Notes: a model not told the origin generated them from the sequence alone. DNA of 64,000 nucleotides from Natronosalvus caseinilyticus (GCF_017357105.1 NZ_CP071596.1:3782001-3846000); one strand, 5' to 3'. Shown: positions 6,971-15,955, numbered from the stretch's first letter. Numbers and translations are program-made.

Positions 6971-8257
6971 ATGGTAACCGCTGAATCCACGTCCGAACCA
7001 GAACGCGAATCTGAGGCAGAGTCAGCCGTCGAAACCGCTCGCGCGCAACTCGAGCGTGCCGCTGCACACCTCGACGTCGACGACGGCATCATCGAGCGAC
7101 TCCGGCACCCCGACTCGGTCTACCGGGTAGCGATTCCGCTCAAGCGCGACAGCGGAACGACCGAGATCCTCACCGGCTACCGCGCCCACCACGACGACGT
7201 TCGCGGCCCCTACAAGGGCGGTATCCGGTACCATCCGGACGTCTCCGAGGAGGAATGCGTCGCGCTCTCGATGTGGATGACCTGGAAGTGCGGCGTCATG
7301 AATCTCCCCTTCGGCGGCGCCAAGGGTGGCATCGTCGTCGATCCCAAGAATCTGAGCGAGACGGAAGAAGAGCGACTCACGCGACGCCTGGCAGAAGAGC
7401 TGCGCCCCGTCATCGGGCCGATGAAGGACATCCCCGCGCCGGACATGGGTACGAACCCGCAGATGATGGCGTGGTTCATGGACGCCTACTCGATGCAAGA
7501 AGGCGAGACCCAGCCCGGAATCGTCACCGGGAAGCCCCCCGCCGTCGGTGGCAGCGAAGGACGCGAGGAAGCACCCGGACGGAGCGTCGGGATTGTCGCC
7601 GAGAAGGCCATCGAACACTACGGCTGGGACATCACGGACACGACCGTCGCCGTCCAGGGCTTCGGGAGCGTCGGCGCCCCCGCCGCACGCTACCTCGACG
7701 ACCACGGCGCCAGCGTCGTCGCCGTCAGCGACGTCGACGGGGCGATCTACGACCCCGACGGACTCGACACAAACGACGTCGAGGACCACGACGCCCGTCC
7801 CGGAATGGTCTCGGGGTATGACGCCCCCGAACAGCTCACTAACGCCGAACTACTCGAACTGGACGTCGACGTCCTGATCCCCGCAGCGATCGGAAACGTC
7901 CTGACGGCCGACAACGCCAACGACATCCAGGCAAACATGATCGTCGAGGGTGCCAACGGGCCGACCACTTCGCGAGCGGACTCGGTCTTCGAGCAACGCG
8001 AGATTCCGGTGATCCCCGACATCCTCGCGAACGCCGGCGGCGTCACCGTCTCGTACTTCGAGTGGCTCCAGAACACGAACCGGCGCGCCTGGTCGCTCGA
8101 GCGCGTCCACGACGAACTCGAGACCGAGATGCTCCAGGCCTGGAACGCCGTGCGAACGGAGTACGAAGCTCACGACGTCACCTGGCGCGACGCCGCGTAC
8201 ATCGTCGCTCTCAAGCGGATCGCCGAGGCCCACGACGCTCGCGGCCTCTGGCCCTGA
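6971..8257 (+). CDS. gdhB: glutamate dehydrogenase (Glu/Leu/Phe/Val dehydrogenase family), copy 1
   Basis: 428 aa from ATG 6971; a GTG at 6950 would add 7 residues. It catalyses reversible oxidative deamination of glutamate to 2-oxoglutarate. The catalytic domain carries [11 protein letters not shown] and [16 protein letters not shown] with the substrate-binding lysines, and [14 protein letters not shown]. The Rossmann domain has [10 protein letters not shown] (residues ~225-235), and the [15 protein letters not shown] signature comes near the end. A polar N-terminal extension of ~25 residues rich in Glu and Ser precedes the fold. The paralogue at 9331-10587 flanks the same lyase gene. NAD versus NADP use cannot be read with certainty. 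Confidence 0.93.
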   Translation: MVTAESTSEPERESEAESAVETARAQLERAAAHLDVDDGIIERLRHPDSVYRVAIPLKRDSGTTEILTGYRAHHDDVRGPYKGGIRYHPDVSEEECVALSMWMTWKCGVMNLPFGGAKGGIVVDPKNLSETEEERLTRRLAEELRPVIGPMKDIPAPDMGTNPQMMAWFMDAYSMQEGETQPGIVTGKPPAVGGSEGREEAPGRSVGIVAEKAIEHYGWDITDTTVAVQGFGSVGAPAARYLDDHGASVVAVSDVDGAIYDPDGLDTNDVEDHDARPGMVSGYDAPEQLTNAELLELDVDVLIPAAIGNVLTADNANDIQANMIVEGANGPTTSRADSVFEQREIPVIPDILANAGGVTVSYFEWLQNTNRRAWSLERVHDELETEMLQAWNAVRTEYEAHDVTWRDAAYIVALKRIAEAHDARGLWP

Positions 8258-8300
8258 CCGGATCCGCAGATTCACGTTCTTTCTCTTCGAAACGGTAGGT

Positions 8301-9200
8301 ATGACACGTCGAAGCGTCCTGTTCACGCCCGGCGATCGACCCGAGATGCTACGCAAAGCGCCGACCGCCGGCGCCGACGTCCTCGTCTTCGACCTCGAGG
8401 ACGCCGTCTCACCCGCTCGGATCGCCGAGGCGCGGACGACCGTTCGCGAGGTACTCACCGACCCGGACTTCGATCCCGACTGCGAGGTGTGTATGCGAGT
8501 CAACGCCGCGCCGGATCAGGCGCGAGCGGACCTCGAGGCCATCCTCGGTGACGGTGGCGGTGCCGGTGACAATGACGACGCGGATAGAAATCCGCGACTC
8601 GACGCCATCATGCAGCCGAAAGTCGAGTCGGCGACGGACGTCGACCGGCTGGCGGGCGGACTAGAGGCGCACGACGCCTCCGTCCCGATTCTGGCGCTGA
8701 TCGAAACTGCTGGCGGCGTCCTGAACGCACCCGACGTCGCTGCGGCGCCGGCGACCGATGCCCTCGTCTTCGGCGCCGAGGACCTCTCGGCGGACATCGG
8801 TGCGACCCGGACCGACGAGGGCCTCGAGGTGCTCTACGCTCGCGAGCGCGTGGTAATCGCCGCGGCGGCGAACGGCGTCGACGCGATCGACACCGTCTAC
8901 ACCGACTTCGGCGACGAGCGCGGCCTGGTCGAGGAAACCGAGTTCGCCATTCAACTGGGGTACGACGGAAAGATGGCGATCCACCCGGCCCAGGTCGAGC
9001 CGATCAACGAGGCGTTCACCCCCGAACCCGCGGACGTCGAGTGGGCCGAGGCCGTCCTGGAGGGCAAACGCGAGGCCGACGCGGACGGTCGAGGGGTCTT
9101 CGAGGTTAACGGGCAGATGATCGACGCCCCGCTGATCGCCCAGGCCGAACGAATCCTCGAGCGTGCGGAGGCTGCGGCCGATTCCGACGGCGGCGAGTGA
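8301..9200 (+). CDS. citE: HpcH/HpaI-CitE family CoA-ester lyase
   Basis: 299 aa; a GGTAGGT lies just before the ATG. It is a TIM-barrel lyase of the CitE/malyl-CoA lyase family: RRSVLFTPGDRPEML at the N-terminus, VFDLEDAVSP with the acidic metal ligands, MRVNAAPDQ, MQPKVESATDV, LIETAGGVLN and FGAEDLSADIG. In haloarchaea relatives act as beta-methylmalyl-CoA or malyl-CoA lyase in the methylaspartate cycle. No citrate lyase alpha or gamma subunit genes are nearby, which argues against a true citrate lyase. Its place between two glutamate dehydrogenase genes supports a glutamate-linked carbon pathway. Confidence 0.88.
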   Translation: MTRRSVLFTPGDRPEMLRKAPTAGADVLVFDLEDAVSPARIAEARTTVREVLTDPDFDPDCEVCMRVNAAPDQARADLEAILGDGGGAGDNDDADRNPRLDAIMQPKVESATDVDRLAGGLEAHDASVPILALIETAGGVLNAPDVAAAPATDALVFGAEDLSADIGATRTDEGLEVLYARERVVIAAAANGVDAIDTVYTDFGDERGLVEETEFAIQLGYDGKMAIHPAQVEPINEAFTPEPADVEWAEAVLEGKREADADGRGVFEVNGQMIDAPLIAQAERILERAEAAADSDGGE

Positions 9201-9300
9201 TTCCGTCTCGGGTGCACGTACAGGCGCCGTTCCGTCGACGGAGGGTTCGGTTCGGTAGCGAGCACAGTCTTCTCGCCTAATATTCACCCTTGTCGACGCG

Positions 9301-9308
9301 CTTTTACC
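9301..9308 (+). promoter_or_regulatory. TATA box of the second glutamate dehydrogenase gene
   Basis: CTTTTACC is centred about 27 nt before ATG 9331, so a leaderless mRNA and a promoter separate from the lyase gene are likely. Confidence 0.55.
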
Positions 9309-9330
9309 GGCTTCACCAGAATATGACCGT

Positions 9331-10587
9331 ATGACTGAGTCCGCGAATCCATTCGAGAGCCTCCAGTCACAGATCGACGACGCCGCGGCCCACCTCGAAA
9401 TCGGTGACGACGTGCTCGACCGACTCAAACACCCCGAGCGAGTCCTCGAGACGAACCTCACCGTGGAACTCGACGACGGCACGCTCGAGCGATTCAAAGC
9501 GTTCCGGTCGCAGTTCAACGGCGACCGCGGGCCGTACAAGGGTGGCATCCGCTATCACCCCGGCGTCACCCGCGACGAGGTGAAGGCGCTCTCGGGCTGG
9601 ATGGCCTACAAGTGTGCCGTCGTCAACATCCCCTACGGCGGCGGGAAGGGAGGCATCGTCATCGACCCCGCCGACTACTCGGCGAGCGAACTCGAGCGGA
9701 TCACGCGCGCGTTCGCGACGGAACTGCGCCCGTTCATCGGCGAGGATCGGGACATTCCGGCCCCCGACGTGAACACTGGCCAGCGCGAGATGAACTGGAT
9801 CAAGGACACCTACGAGACCCTCGAGAACACGACCGAACCGGGTGTAATTACCGGAAAAGCGCTCGAGTCGGGCGGCAGCGAGGGCCGCGTCGAGGCGACG
9901 GGGCGCTCGACGATGCTCGCGACCCGCGAGGCCTACGACTACCTCGGTCGGGACATCGAGGGCGCCACCGTGGCGGTACAGGGGTACGGCAACGCCGGCT
10001 GGATCGCCGCGAACCTGCTCGAGGAACTCGGAGCGAGTGTCGTCGCCGTCTCGGACTCGAGCGGGGCGATCTACGCCGAGGACGGCTTCGACACGGCGGC
10101 CGTCAAGACGTTCAAGAACGAGACCGGAACCGTCGATGGGTACGAGGACGCCGACGAGGAGTTCTCGAACGAGGACCTGCTCACGCTCGAGGTCGACGTG
10201 TTGATCCCGGCCGCCCTCGAGAACGCAATCGACGAGGACCTCGCCCACGACGTCGAGGCCGACCTGATCGTCGAAGCCGCGAACGGACCGCTGACGCCGG
10301 GCGCCGACGACGTACTGGCCGAGCGCGACGTCCACGTCATCCCCGACATCCTCGCGAACGCCGGCGGCGTCACCGTCTCGTACTTCGAGTGGGTGCAGAA
10401 CCGCCAGCGGTTCTACTGGTCCGAAGAACGGGTCAACGACGAACTCGAGACGGTGATCGTCGATGCCTTCGACGAGTTGACGAGCGCCTACGAGGCGAAC
10501 GACCTCGAGAACTTCCGGACGGCGGCCTACGTCGTTGCTATGCAACGGGTCGTCAACGCGTTCGAGGAAGGCGGTACCTTCCCCTGA
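9331..10587 (+). CDS. gdhA: glutamate dehydrogenase (Glu/Leu/Phe/Val dehydrogenase family), copy 2
   Basis: 418 aa. It has the same architecture as the gene at 6971-8257: [47 protein letters not shown], the dinucleotide fold with [10 protein letters not shown], and [18 protein letters not shown]. Compared with copy 1 the glycine motif (GYGNAG versus GFGSVG) and the active-site stretch differ, so the two may differ in cofactor or direction. It lacks the long acidic N-terminus of copy 1. It has its own TATA box. Confidence 0.93.
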   Translation: MTESANPFESLQSQIDDAAAHLEIGDDVLDRLKHPERVLETNLTVELDDGTLERFKAFRSQFNGDRGPYKGGIRYHPGVTRDEVKALSGWMAYKCAVVNIPYGGGKGGIVIDPADYSASELERITRAFATELRPFIGEDRDIPAPDVNTGQREMNWIKDTYETLENTTEPGVITGKALESGGSEGRVEATGRSTMLATREAYDYLGRDIEGATVAVQGYGNAGWIAANLLEELGASVVAVSDSSGAIYAEDGFDTAAVKTFKNETGTVDGYEDADEEFSNEDLLTLEVDVLIPAALENAIDEDLAHDVEADLIVEAANGPLTPGADDVLAERDVHVIPDILANAGGVTVSYFEWVQNRQRFYWSEERVNDELETVIVDAFDELTSAYEANDLENFRTAAYVVAMQRVVNAFEEGGTFP

Positions 10588-10599
10588 CGTTCGGTTCTG

Positions 10600-11202
10600 C
10601 TAGTCGTTCTCGTCGCCCTCGTCGTCCGCCGATTCCGTGTCACCCTCGAGCAACGCGTACAGCTCGACACCCAGTCGCGCCATCTCGAGGTCCGTCTCGA
10701 GTCGCTCGAGGTGGCGTTCGAGGGCGTCGGCGTCGAGTTCGTCGAGGGACTGTTCGAGGAGCCTCGCCAGCTCGGGATCGAGTCCGACCAGGTTCGAACC
10801 CGGCCGATAGGGGGCACACGAGCGACCGGCCTCGACCGCGGAGAGGAGTTCCTGGAGGGTGATGACCGTCCGTCGGAGGGCGCGAATGTCGGTTTCGTCA
10901 GCGGGGGACTGGAGGGTCGCCGCGAGGACGGCTTCGGCCTCGGCGACCGTTTCGGGGTCCATCGCGAGCGTTTCGCAGACGGCCGCTCGCTCGAGGGGCG
11001 GACGCGAATCCCGGCTGCGGCGGGTGAGCAGTGAAAGCGCGGCGACGGTCAACACCTCGCGATCGTACTGGTACCCGAGTACCGCTTCGGCGCGGGCGAC
11101 GACAGCTCGAGCGTCGTCGGCGACGCCGGCACACCCCAGGTCCCGGCTGATGCGTTCGACGGTCGAGTCGTCCGTGGGCACCGATTCGGTATTCCACAGC
11201 AT
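10600..11202 (-). CDS. uncharacterised haloarchaeal protein, possibly cyclin-fold
   Basis: 200 aa, mostly helical, acidic and soluble, with no signal peptide or membrane span. Residues ~20-95 (VERISRDLGCAGVADDARAVVARA..., LTVAALSLLTRRS..., MDPETVAEAEAVLAATL) have a rhythm reminiscent of the cyclin-like repeats of archaeal TFB, but this is a weak impression. The C-terminal half is a long Leu/Glu helix region. A TATA box at 11223-11231 fits a leaderless start at 11202, and an elaborate dyad (11243-11274) sits right upstream, so expression is probably regulated. Convergent with the dehydrogenase at its end. Confidence 0.6.
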   Translation of the reverse strand: MLWNTESVPTDDSTVERISRDLGCAGVADDARAVVARAEAVLGYQYDREVLTVAALSLLTRRSRDSRPPLERAAVCETLAMDPETVAEAEAVLAATLQSPADETDIRALRRTVITLQELLSAVEAGRSCAPYRPGSNLVGLDPELARLLEQSLDELDADALERHLERLETDLEMARLGVELYALLEGDTESADDEGDEND

Positions 11203-11221
11203 ATCTCCATCTCGTTTCTAC

Positions 11222-11231
11222 CGTATATTAT
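11222..11231 (-). promoter_or_regulatory. TATA box of the 10600-11202 gene
   Basis: The minus strand reads AATAATATAC, centred about 25 nt before the ATG at 11202; it is one of the clearest TATA boxes here. Confidence 0.6.
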
Positions 11232-11242
11232 TGACATCTGTG

Positions 11243-11274
11243 ATAGTATCGTTACCATCGTAACTATCGATACT
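11243..11274. promoter_or_regulatory. AT-rich nested dyad, candidate operator
   Basis: AGTATCG (11245-11251) pairs with CGATACT (11268-11274). Nested in it, GTTAC (11251-11255) pairs with GTAAC (11260-11264), and ATAGT (11244-11248) with ACTAT (11263-11267). It lies immediately upstream of the TATA box of the minus-strand gene starting at 11202, where an activator or repressor would bind. Confidence 0.5.
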
Positions 11275-11416
11275 TTCTTACCTTCATCATAATCCAACGC
11301 ATTCGGATAGCCCGTCTCGACTCGACCAGCAACGATCACCATGACCGTGACAGCGAGCGACGGCGAGCACTGACGAATCCGCCACGTTGAAGCCAGTTCC
11401 CTTCGAGGGTGGAGCC

Positions 11417-12595
11417 ATGACGAGAGCAGTCTGGGTGAAAGCCGACGGCACCGTCGGCGACTGGGACGCCCGCCGAAGACGGATCACCGCCGCCCTCGAG
11501 GCCGGCGCCGACTGGGTACTGGTCGACGAGGACGACGTCGCCCGCGTGCGCGAGCTGGGCGAAGTCTCGATCGCCGCCTTTCGAACCGACGGCGACGTGA
11601 CGTTGATCGACGACGCCGAGAACCAGGAGCGCGAGGAACGGCCGGACGCCTACGTCACCGGCAAAGACGGCGAGGGCGACGGCACGATCGACCTCCCCAA
11701 CGACTTCTCGGGGTCGGCCGACCTCTCGACGCTGCGTCGAAACGGCGCCGTCGACCAGGCGGCCTACGTTCGTATCCTCGGGACGGACTACGAGTCGTTC
11801 GCGGAAGCCGCCGCCGAGACCGCGGAGTACACCATCGTCATCGGCGACGACTGGACGATCATCCCCCTCGAGAACCTGATCGCCCGGATCGGCGACGAGA
11901 CGACCCTCGTGGCGGGCGTCACGGACGCCGCGGAGGCCAAAACCGCGTTCGAGACCCTCGAGCGCGGCGCCGACGCCGTCCTGCTCGATTCGGACGATCC
12001 CGACGAAATTCGCCGGACCGTCGAGGTTCGAGACGAGGCCGAACGCGAATCGCTCGACCTCGAGTGGGGCACCGTCGTCGAGATCGAACCCGTCGGCTCG
12101 GCCGACCGGGTCTGCGTCGACACGGGAAACCTGTTCGAACACGAAGAAGGGATGCTCGTCGGATCGATGGCCCGCGGCCTCGTGTTCGTCCACGCCGAGA
12201 CCGCCGAGTCGCCGTACGTCGCCTCCCGTCCGTTCCGGGTCAACGCGGGCGCCGTCCACGCCTACGTCCGGACGCCCGACGGCGGCACGAAGTACCTCTC
12301 GGAACTCACCAGCGGCGACGAAGTACAGGTCGTCGACACGAACGGCCACACTCGCGAGGCCATCGTCGGCCGAGTAAAGATCGAGAAGCGCCCGATGTTC
12401 CGGGTCGCCCTCGAGACCGGCTCCGGCGACCGGATCGAAACGCTCCTCCAGAACGCCGAGACGATCAAGGTGGCGACCAGGGACGGGCGCCGAGCGGTGA
12501 CCGACCTCTCGGCCGGCGACGAACTCCTGCTCTACTACGAGGACACCGCGCGCCACTTCGGGGAGGCCGTCGAGGAGAGCATCATCGAGAAGTGA
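11417..12595 (+). CDS. aroB': 3-dehydroquinate synthase II (archaeal-type)
   Basis: 392 aa from ATG 11417 (MTRAVWVKADG); the longer open frame from 11387 lacks support. This is the archaeal enzyme that turns 2-amino-3,7-dideoxy-D-threo-hept-6-ulosonate into 3-dehydroquinate, bypassing the bacterial DAHP route to the shikimate pathway. Family features include VWVKADG, EWGTVVEIEPVGSADRVCVDTG, EEGMLVGSMARGLVFVHAET and PFRVNAGAVHAYV. The next enzyme, AroD, is encoded about 0.5 kb further on the other strand. The partner ADH synthase gene is not in the window. Confidence 0.93.
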   Translation: MTRAVWVKADGTVGDWDARRRRITAALEAGADWVLVDEDDVARVRELGEVSIAAFRTDGDVTLIDDAENQEREERPDAYVTGKDGEGDGTIDLPNDFSGSADLSTLRRNGAVDQAAYVRILGTDYESFAEAAAETAEYTIVIGDDWTIIPLENLIARIGDETTLVAGVTDAAEAKTAFETLERGADAVLLDSDDPDEIRRTVEVRDEAERESLDLEWGTVVEIEPVGSADRVCVDTGNLFEHEEGMLVGSMARGLVFVHAETAESPYVASRPFRVNAGAVHAYVRTPDGGTKYLSELTSGDEVQVVDTNGHTREAIVGRVKIEKRPMFRVALETGSGDRIETLLQNAETIKVATRDGRRAVTDLSAGDELLLYYEDTARHFGEAVEESIIEK

Positions 12596-12610
12596 CGAGC
12601 GCCACTCGAG

Positions 12611-13015
12611 CTACGGCGTCGAATCCGGCTCCACTGGCTCGAGACGCGTCGTACACCAGTGACAGAACTCGAGGTCCGTATCGAGCGGGCGGCCGCAGTG
12701 GGGACAGGTCGGGCCCTCGTCGTCGTCGCGGCCGATTGCCCCGAGCCCACGAAAGAGCGCGTCAGTCGCCGTGAAGAGGGCAATCGACACGAGGACGAAC
12801 CGATCGACCGCGCTCGTCTCCTCGGTCACGACCGTCCACGTTCCCTCGAGCGACGACATCGCGGCCAGCTGGTCCGTCGAGAACGAGAGCGCGACGGCCG
12901 TGACGAACAATCCCGAGAAGAAGAGGGCACGTACCCACTCGCGGAGCACGGCGTGGCCGATCCCGGGGAACAGCAGCGAACACGCGGCGGCGACGAGGGC
13001 ACGGACCAGCGTCAT
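12611..13015 (-). CDS. membrane protein with C-terminal zinc ribbon
   Basis: 134 aa. The N-terminal ~45 residues contain hydrophobic segments (TLVRALVAAACSLLFPGIGH, LFFSGLFVTAVALSF), and a further segment follows at ~70-90. The C-terminus has a zinc ribbon, CPHCGRPLDTDLEFCHWC (two CxxC pairs). The LFPGIGHAVLREW stretch resembles small membrane proteins of the TM2/zinc-ribbon type common in haloarchaea. Role unknown. It is convergent with the dehydroquinate synthase gene, 15 nt apart. Confidence 0.7.
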   Translation of the reverse strand: MTLVRALVAAACSLLFPGIGHAVLREWVRALFFSGLFVTAVALSFSTDQLAAMSSLEGTWTVVTEETSAVDRFVLVSIALFTATDALFRGLGAIGRDDDEGPTCPHCGRPLDTDLEFCHWCTTRLEPVEPDSTP

Positions 13016-13122
13016 TCGTGTATGCGTTCGGTGTCGACTCCGTTAACATTCCGGTTTCGCTCGAGGTTTCAGGCGTGAATCGTGAATCTCAGGCTAGGCC
13101 CGCTACCGCCATCAATACGCCG

Positions 13123-13854
13123 TCAGTCCGTCGACTCGAGCGCCGCGACAAGCCGCGAGAGCGTCTCGAGGTCGTACTGGCCCGGCGCGGTCGCCTGCTC
13201 GGGGTCGACCGGCGCGTACCCGATCCTCGAGCCGTACACCGGCGCCACGGCCCGGGTGTGCCGACCGACCTCGCCCATCGCCATCGTCGCGACCGACGCT
13301 CCGTGCGCCGTCAGCTGTTCGGTCGCCGAGAGCAACGCCAGTGCGTCGGCGTTCGTCTCCGCCGTCACCGCCAGCTTCGCCACGTCGGCGTACTTCCCCG
13401 CTTCGGTGAGCGTTCGCACTAGCTCGGATCGCGGTGGCGTCCCCTCGAAATCGTGCGTCGAGGCGACGACGGCGACGCCGCGCTCGCGAGTCACTTCGAG
13501 CAGCTCGTCCGCCTCCCCTGCGAGTATCGACTCGAGTTCGACGTCGACCGCCCCGACGGCCTCGACGGTGATCGCCTCGGTGAGTGCCTCGAGTCGCCCC
13601 TCGTCGTCGGCCTCGCCGCCCTCCCAGGCGGCCCGGTTCGTCGCCAGGATCGGCAACTCGCCGTCGTAGGACTCGAGCGCCGCGACCGGTGCGTTGGCGA
13701 GGTCCATCCGGAACTCGAGACAGTCCGCACGGCCTCGAGCCGCCGGCTCCTCGCTCAAATCGGCCGTCGAGGCGGCGAGCGTGAACGTCTCGAACACGAG
13801 GGTCCTGTTCTCGTCCCCACCTCCGTCTTCGTCCTCGTCCCTGTTCGTGTCCAT
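13123..13854 (-). CDS. aroD: 3-dehydroquinate dehydratase, type I
   Basis: 243 aa. It dehydrates 3-dehydroquinate to 3-dehydroshikimate through a Schiff base. The core motifs are CLEFRMDLA (residues 45-53), VASTHDFEGTP with the catalytic His134, and YADVAKLAVTA with the Schiff-base Lys160, then GYAPVDPEQATAPGQYDL near the end. It has an ~18-residue Asp/Glu N-terminal extension. A T-rich element (13878-13883) ~27 nt upstream fits a leaderless start. Works in the same pathway as the synthase at 11417-12595. Confidence 0.93.
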   Translation of the reverse strand: MDTNRDEDEDGGGDENRTLVFETFTLAASTADLSEEPAARGRADCLEFRMDLANAPVAALESYDGELPILATNRAAWEGGEADDEGRLEALTEAITVEAVGAVDVELESILAGEADELLEVTRERGVAVVASTHDFEGTPPRSELVRTLTEAGKYADVAKLAVTAETNADALALLSATEQLTAHGASVATMAMGEVGRHTRAVAPVYGSRIGYAPVDPEQATAPGQYDLETLSRLVAALESTD

Positions 13855-13950
13855 GTGCGTCGCTCGAGGGGAACGGAGAAAAAAGACGCGTCGGCGGCGA
13901 TGCTCGCGCGTTGGGTAATCGAGACGGGAGAAATGGAACCGGAACCGCGA

Positions 13951-14937
13951 TCAGGCCATCCCGATCGTCTCTTCGGCCTCGAGTAACTCGTGGTAACGGT
14001 TGCGGATCGTGACCTCGGAGATGTCGGCGACATCGCTGACGGCTGCCTGGGTGGTCTTCTCGTTGGTCAACAGGGCAGCGGCGTACACCGCGGCGGCCGC
14101 GAGACCGACCGGCGACTTGCCGCTGTGGACGCCCTTCTCCTTGGCGTTTCGCAGGAGGCTGCGGGCGCGGTGTTCTGCCTCGTCGGACAGTTCGAGTCCC
14201 GAGGCGAAGCGGGGGACGTAGCTCTCGGGGTCGGCCGGTTGGACCTCGAGGCCGAGTTCGCGGACGACGTAGCGGTAGGTGCGCGCGATTTCGTTCTTCT
14301 CGACACGGCTGACGTCGGCGATCTCGTCGAGGCTGCGCGGGACGCCGGCCTGGCGGGCGGCGGCGTAGACACAGGAGGTGGAGACGCCCTCGATGGATCG
14401 ACCGGGCAGGAGGTCCTCGTTGAGCGCCCGTCGGTAGATCACGCTGGCGGTCTCGCGAACGTTGTTCGGGAGGCCGAGTGCGCTGGCCATGCGGTCGATC
14501 TCGCCGAGGGCCTGCTTGAGGTTGCGCTCCTTGCTGTCGCGGGTGCGGAAGCGCTCGTTCCACTTGCGCAGGCGCTGCATCTTCTCTCGCTGGCGGCTGC
14601 CCAGGGAGTTGCCGTAGGCGTCCTTGTTTCGCCAGTCGATGTTGGTCGAGAGACCCTTGTCGTGCATCGTGTTCGTCGTGGGCGCACCCACGCGGGACTT
14701 CTTGTTCTTCTCGGCGGAGTCGAACGCGCGCCACTCGGGCCCGCGATCGACGGAATCTTCCTCGACGACGAGGCCGCAGTCCTCACAGATGGTCTCGCCG
14801 TGTTCGTCGTCGACGACCAGCTGGCCGGCACACTCCGGACAGGCGAGCTCGCTGTCTGCGACGTCCTCGGATTCGGATTCAGTTTCGGTCTCGGACTCGG
14901 TGCGTCGGGCTCTAGCGGATAGTCGGGCGTTTGTCAT
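13951..14937 (-). CDS. tfb: transcription initiation factor TFB (TFIIB-like)
   Basis: 328 aa. The zinc ribbon is at residues 33-54 (C33, C36, C51, C54), followed by the B-finger region with RGPEWRAFDSAEKNKKSRVG and two cyclin repeats (~125-215 and ~225-325) with RSIEGVSTSCVYAAARQ and KSPVGLAAAAVYAA. It recruits RNA polymerase to TBP-bound promoters. Haloarchaea carry several TFBs, so this is one paralogue. The N-terminal 30 residues are a Glu/Ser/Thr repeat. The gene has an apparent ~50-nt 5' leader with Shine-Dalgarno GGGGAGA (14949-14955). Confidence 0.96.
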   Translation of the reverse strand: MTNARLSARARRTESETETESESEDVADSELACPECAGQLVVDDEHGETICEDCGLVVEEDSVDRGPEWRAFDSAEKNKKSRVGAPTTNTMHDKGLSTNIDWRNKDAYGNSLGSRQREKMQRLRKWNERFRTRDSKERNLKQALGEIDRMASALGLPNNVRETASVIYRRALNEDLLPGRSIEGVSTSCVYAAARQAGVPRSLDEIADVSRVEKNEIARTYRYVVRELGLEVQPADPESYVPRFASGLELSDEAEHRARSLLRNAKEKGVHSGKSPVGLAAAAVYAAALLTNEKTTQAAVSDVADISEVTIRNRYHELLEAEETIGMA

Positions 14938-15013
14938 ACGATGATAACTCTCCCCGGCCGAACGAAATCGGAAAAGCTCGGACGGATTCGTTACCTACTG
15001 GGTTCAGAGGTGT

Positions 15014-15023
15014 TGTATATAAA
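15014..15023 (-). promoter_or_regulatory. TATA box, probably for tfb
   Basis: TTTATATA on the minus strand, ~80 nt before the tfb ATG. It predicts a start near 14990 and a ~50-nt leader containing the Shine-Dalgarno. The sequence is nearly symmetrical, so it could also serve the plus strand. Confidence 0.5.
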
Positions 15024-15138
15024 CGTTTCGAAAGCATATACCGAGAGTGCGCAGAACCTGGTTATTCGTCGGAAATGGCATTATCAATCCAAACATTAAA
15101 ATACGTTCGTGCGCCCCACTCGCACGATTTTCGGACCG

Positions 15139-15147
15139 GCTTTAGGC
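15139..15147 (+). promoter_or_regulatory. TATA box of the ITP/XTP phosphatase gene
   Basis: GCTTTAGGC is centred 27 nt before ATG 15170. Confidence 0.5.
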
Positions 15148-15169
15148 GCCGAACGCCACCGTCGAGCCA

Positions 15170-15685
15170 ATGCACGTCGCCGTGGGCAGCACGAACCCGG
15201 TCAAAGTCCAGGCTACCGAACGCGCCCTCGAGCGGTACGATCCGTCCGTTTTCGGCGTCGCCGTCGACTCCAGCGTGTCCGAACAACCGACCGGCCAGCG
15301 CGAGACCGTCACCGGGGCGAAAACGCGAGCGAGGCGCGCCCTCGAGCGGTCCGACGCCGACTGGGGCGTCGGCCTGGAGGGCGGCGTCGCCCGAATCGAC
15401 GGTACTGACGGCCTGTTCCTGATCATGTGGGCGGCCGTCACGGACGGCGAACGAGTCGGCCTCGGAAGCGGACCCAGCCTTCGACTCCCGGCCGTCGTCG
15501 CCGAGCGTCTCGAGCGAGGCGCCGAACTCGGACCCGTGATGAACGACCTGCTGGGAACGACCGACATCGCCGAAACCGAGGGCGCCGCTGGCGCGCTCAC
15601 TGATGGACTGACCGACCGAACGACTGCGCTCGCGGCTGCCGTCTCCTGTGCCGCAGGGCCGTTCGTGACGCCGTACTACGAGTAG
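15170..15685 (+). CDS. inosine/xanthosine triphosphatase (YjjX/DUF84 family)
   Basis: 171 aa. It hydrolyses non-canonical purine nucleoside triphosphates (ITP, XTP) as pool cleansing. The N-terminus MHVAVGSTNPVKVQATERAL, SEQPTGQRETVTGAKTRA, and GVGLEGGVARIDG are the family signature. Full length. Leaderless start supported by a TATA box at 15139-15147. Divergent from tfb. Confidence 0.88.
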   Translation: MHVAVGSTNPVKVQATERALERYDPSVFGVAVDSSVSEQPTGQRETVTGAKTRARRALERSDADWGVGLEGGVARIDGTDGLFLIMWAAVTDGERVGLGSGPSLRLPAVVAERLERGAELGPVMNDLLGTTDIAETEGAAGALTDGLTDRTTALAAAVSCAAGPFVTPYYE

Positions 15686-15734
15686 TCGGATAAGCCACGA
15701 TTACCCGTCGCTCTCGTACTCTCGAAACGTTCGA

Positions 15735-15921
15735 GTCGGTTTACCGACTAACTCGACAGCCGACACCCCCTTCGAGAACGGGGGTATCGTTCAATTACCG
15801 GTGATCGTCACGTAAAAGAACGTATTAACCGGCCGTACCAAGAGCGACCGCCGGGTGGAGTAGTGGCCGGTTTACCGACCCAAAAACCGAGAGACTGCAA
15901 CGGGTTAACCGGGTGTACCAA
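15735..15921. repeat. set of repeated ACCGG/TTACC motifs upstream of the 15956 gene
   Basis: GTCGGTTTACCGAC (15735-15748) is a palindrome, and GGTTTACCGAC recurs at 15869-15879. TTAACCGGCCGTACCAA (15825-15841) recurs as TTAACCGGGTGTACCAA (15905-15921), exactly 80 nt later. A related ATTACCGGTGATC is at 15814-15826. Such reiterated dyads suggest binding sites for one regulator ahead of the small HTH-like gene. Confidence 0.55.
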
Positions 15922-15955
15922 ACCCCCTAAGTCGACACCGGTACTCGGGGGCAGT

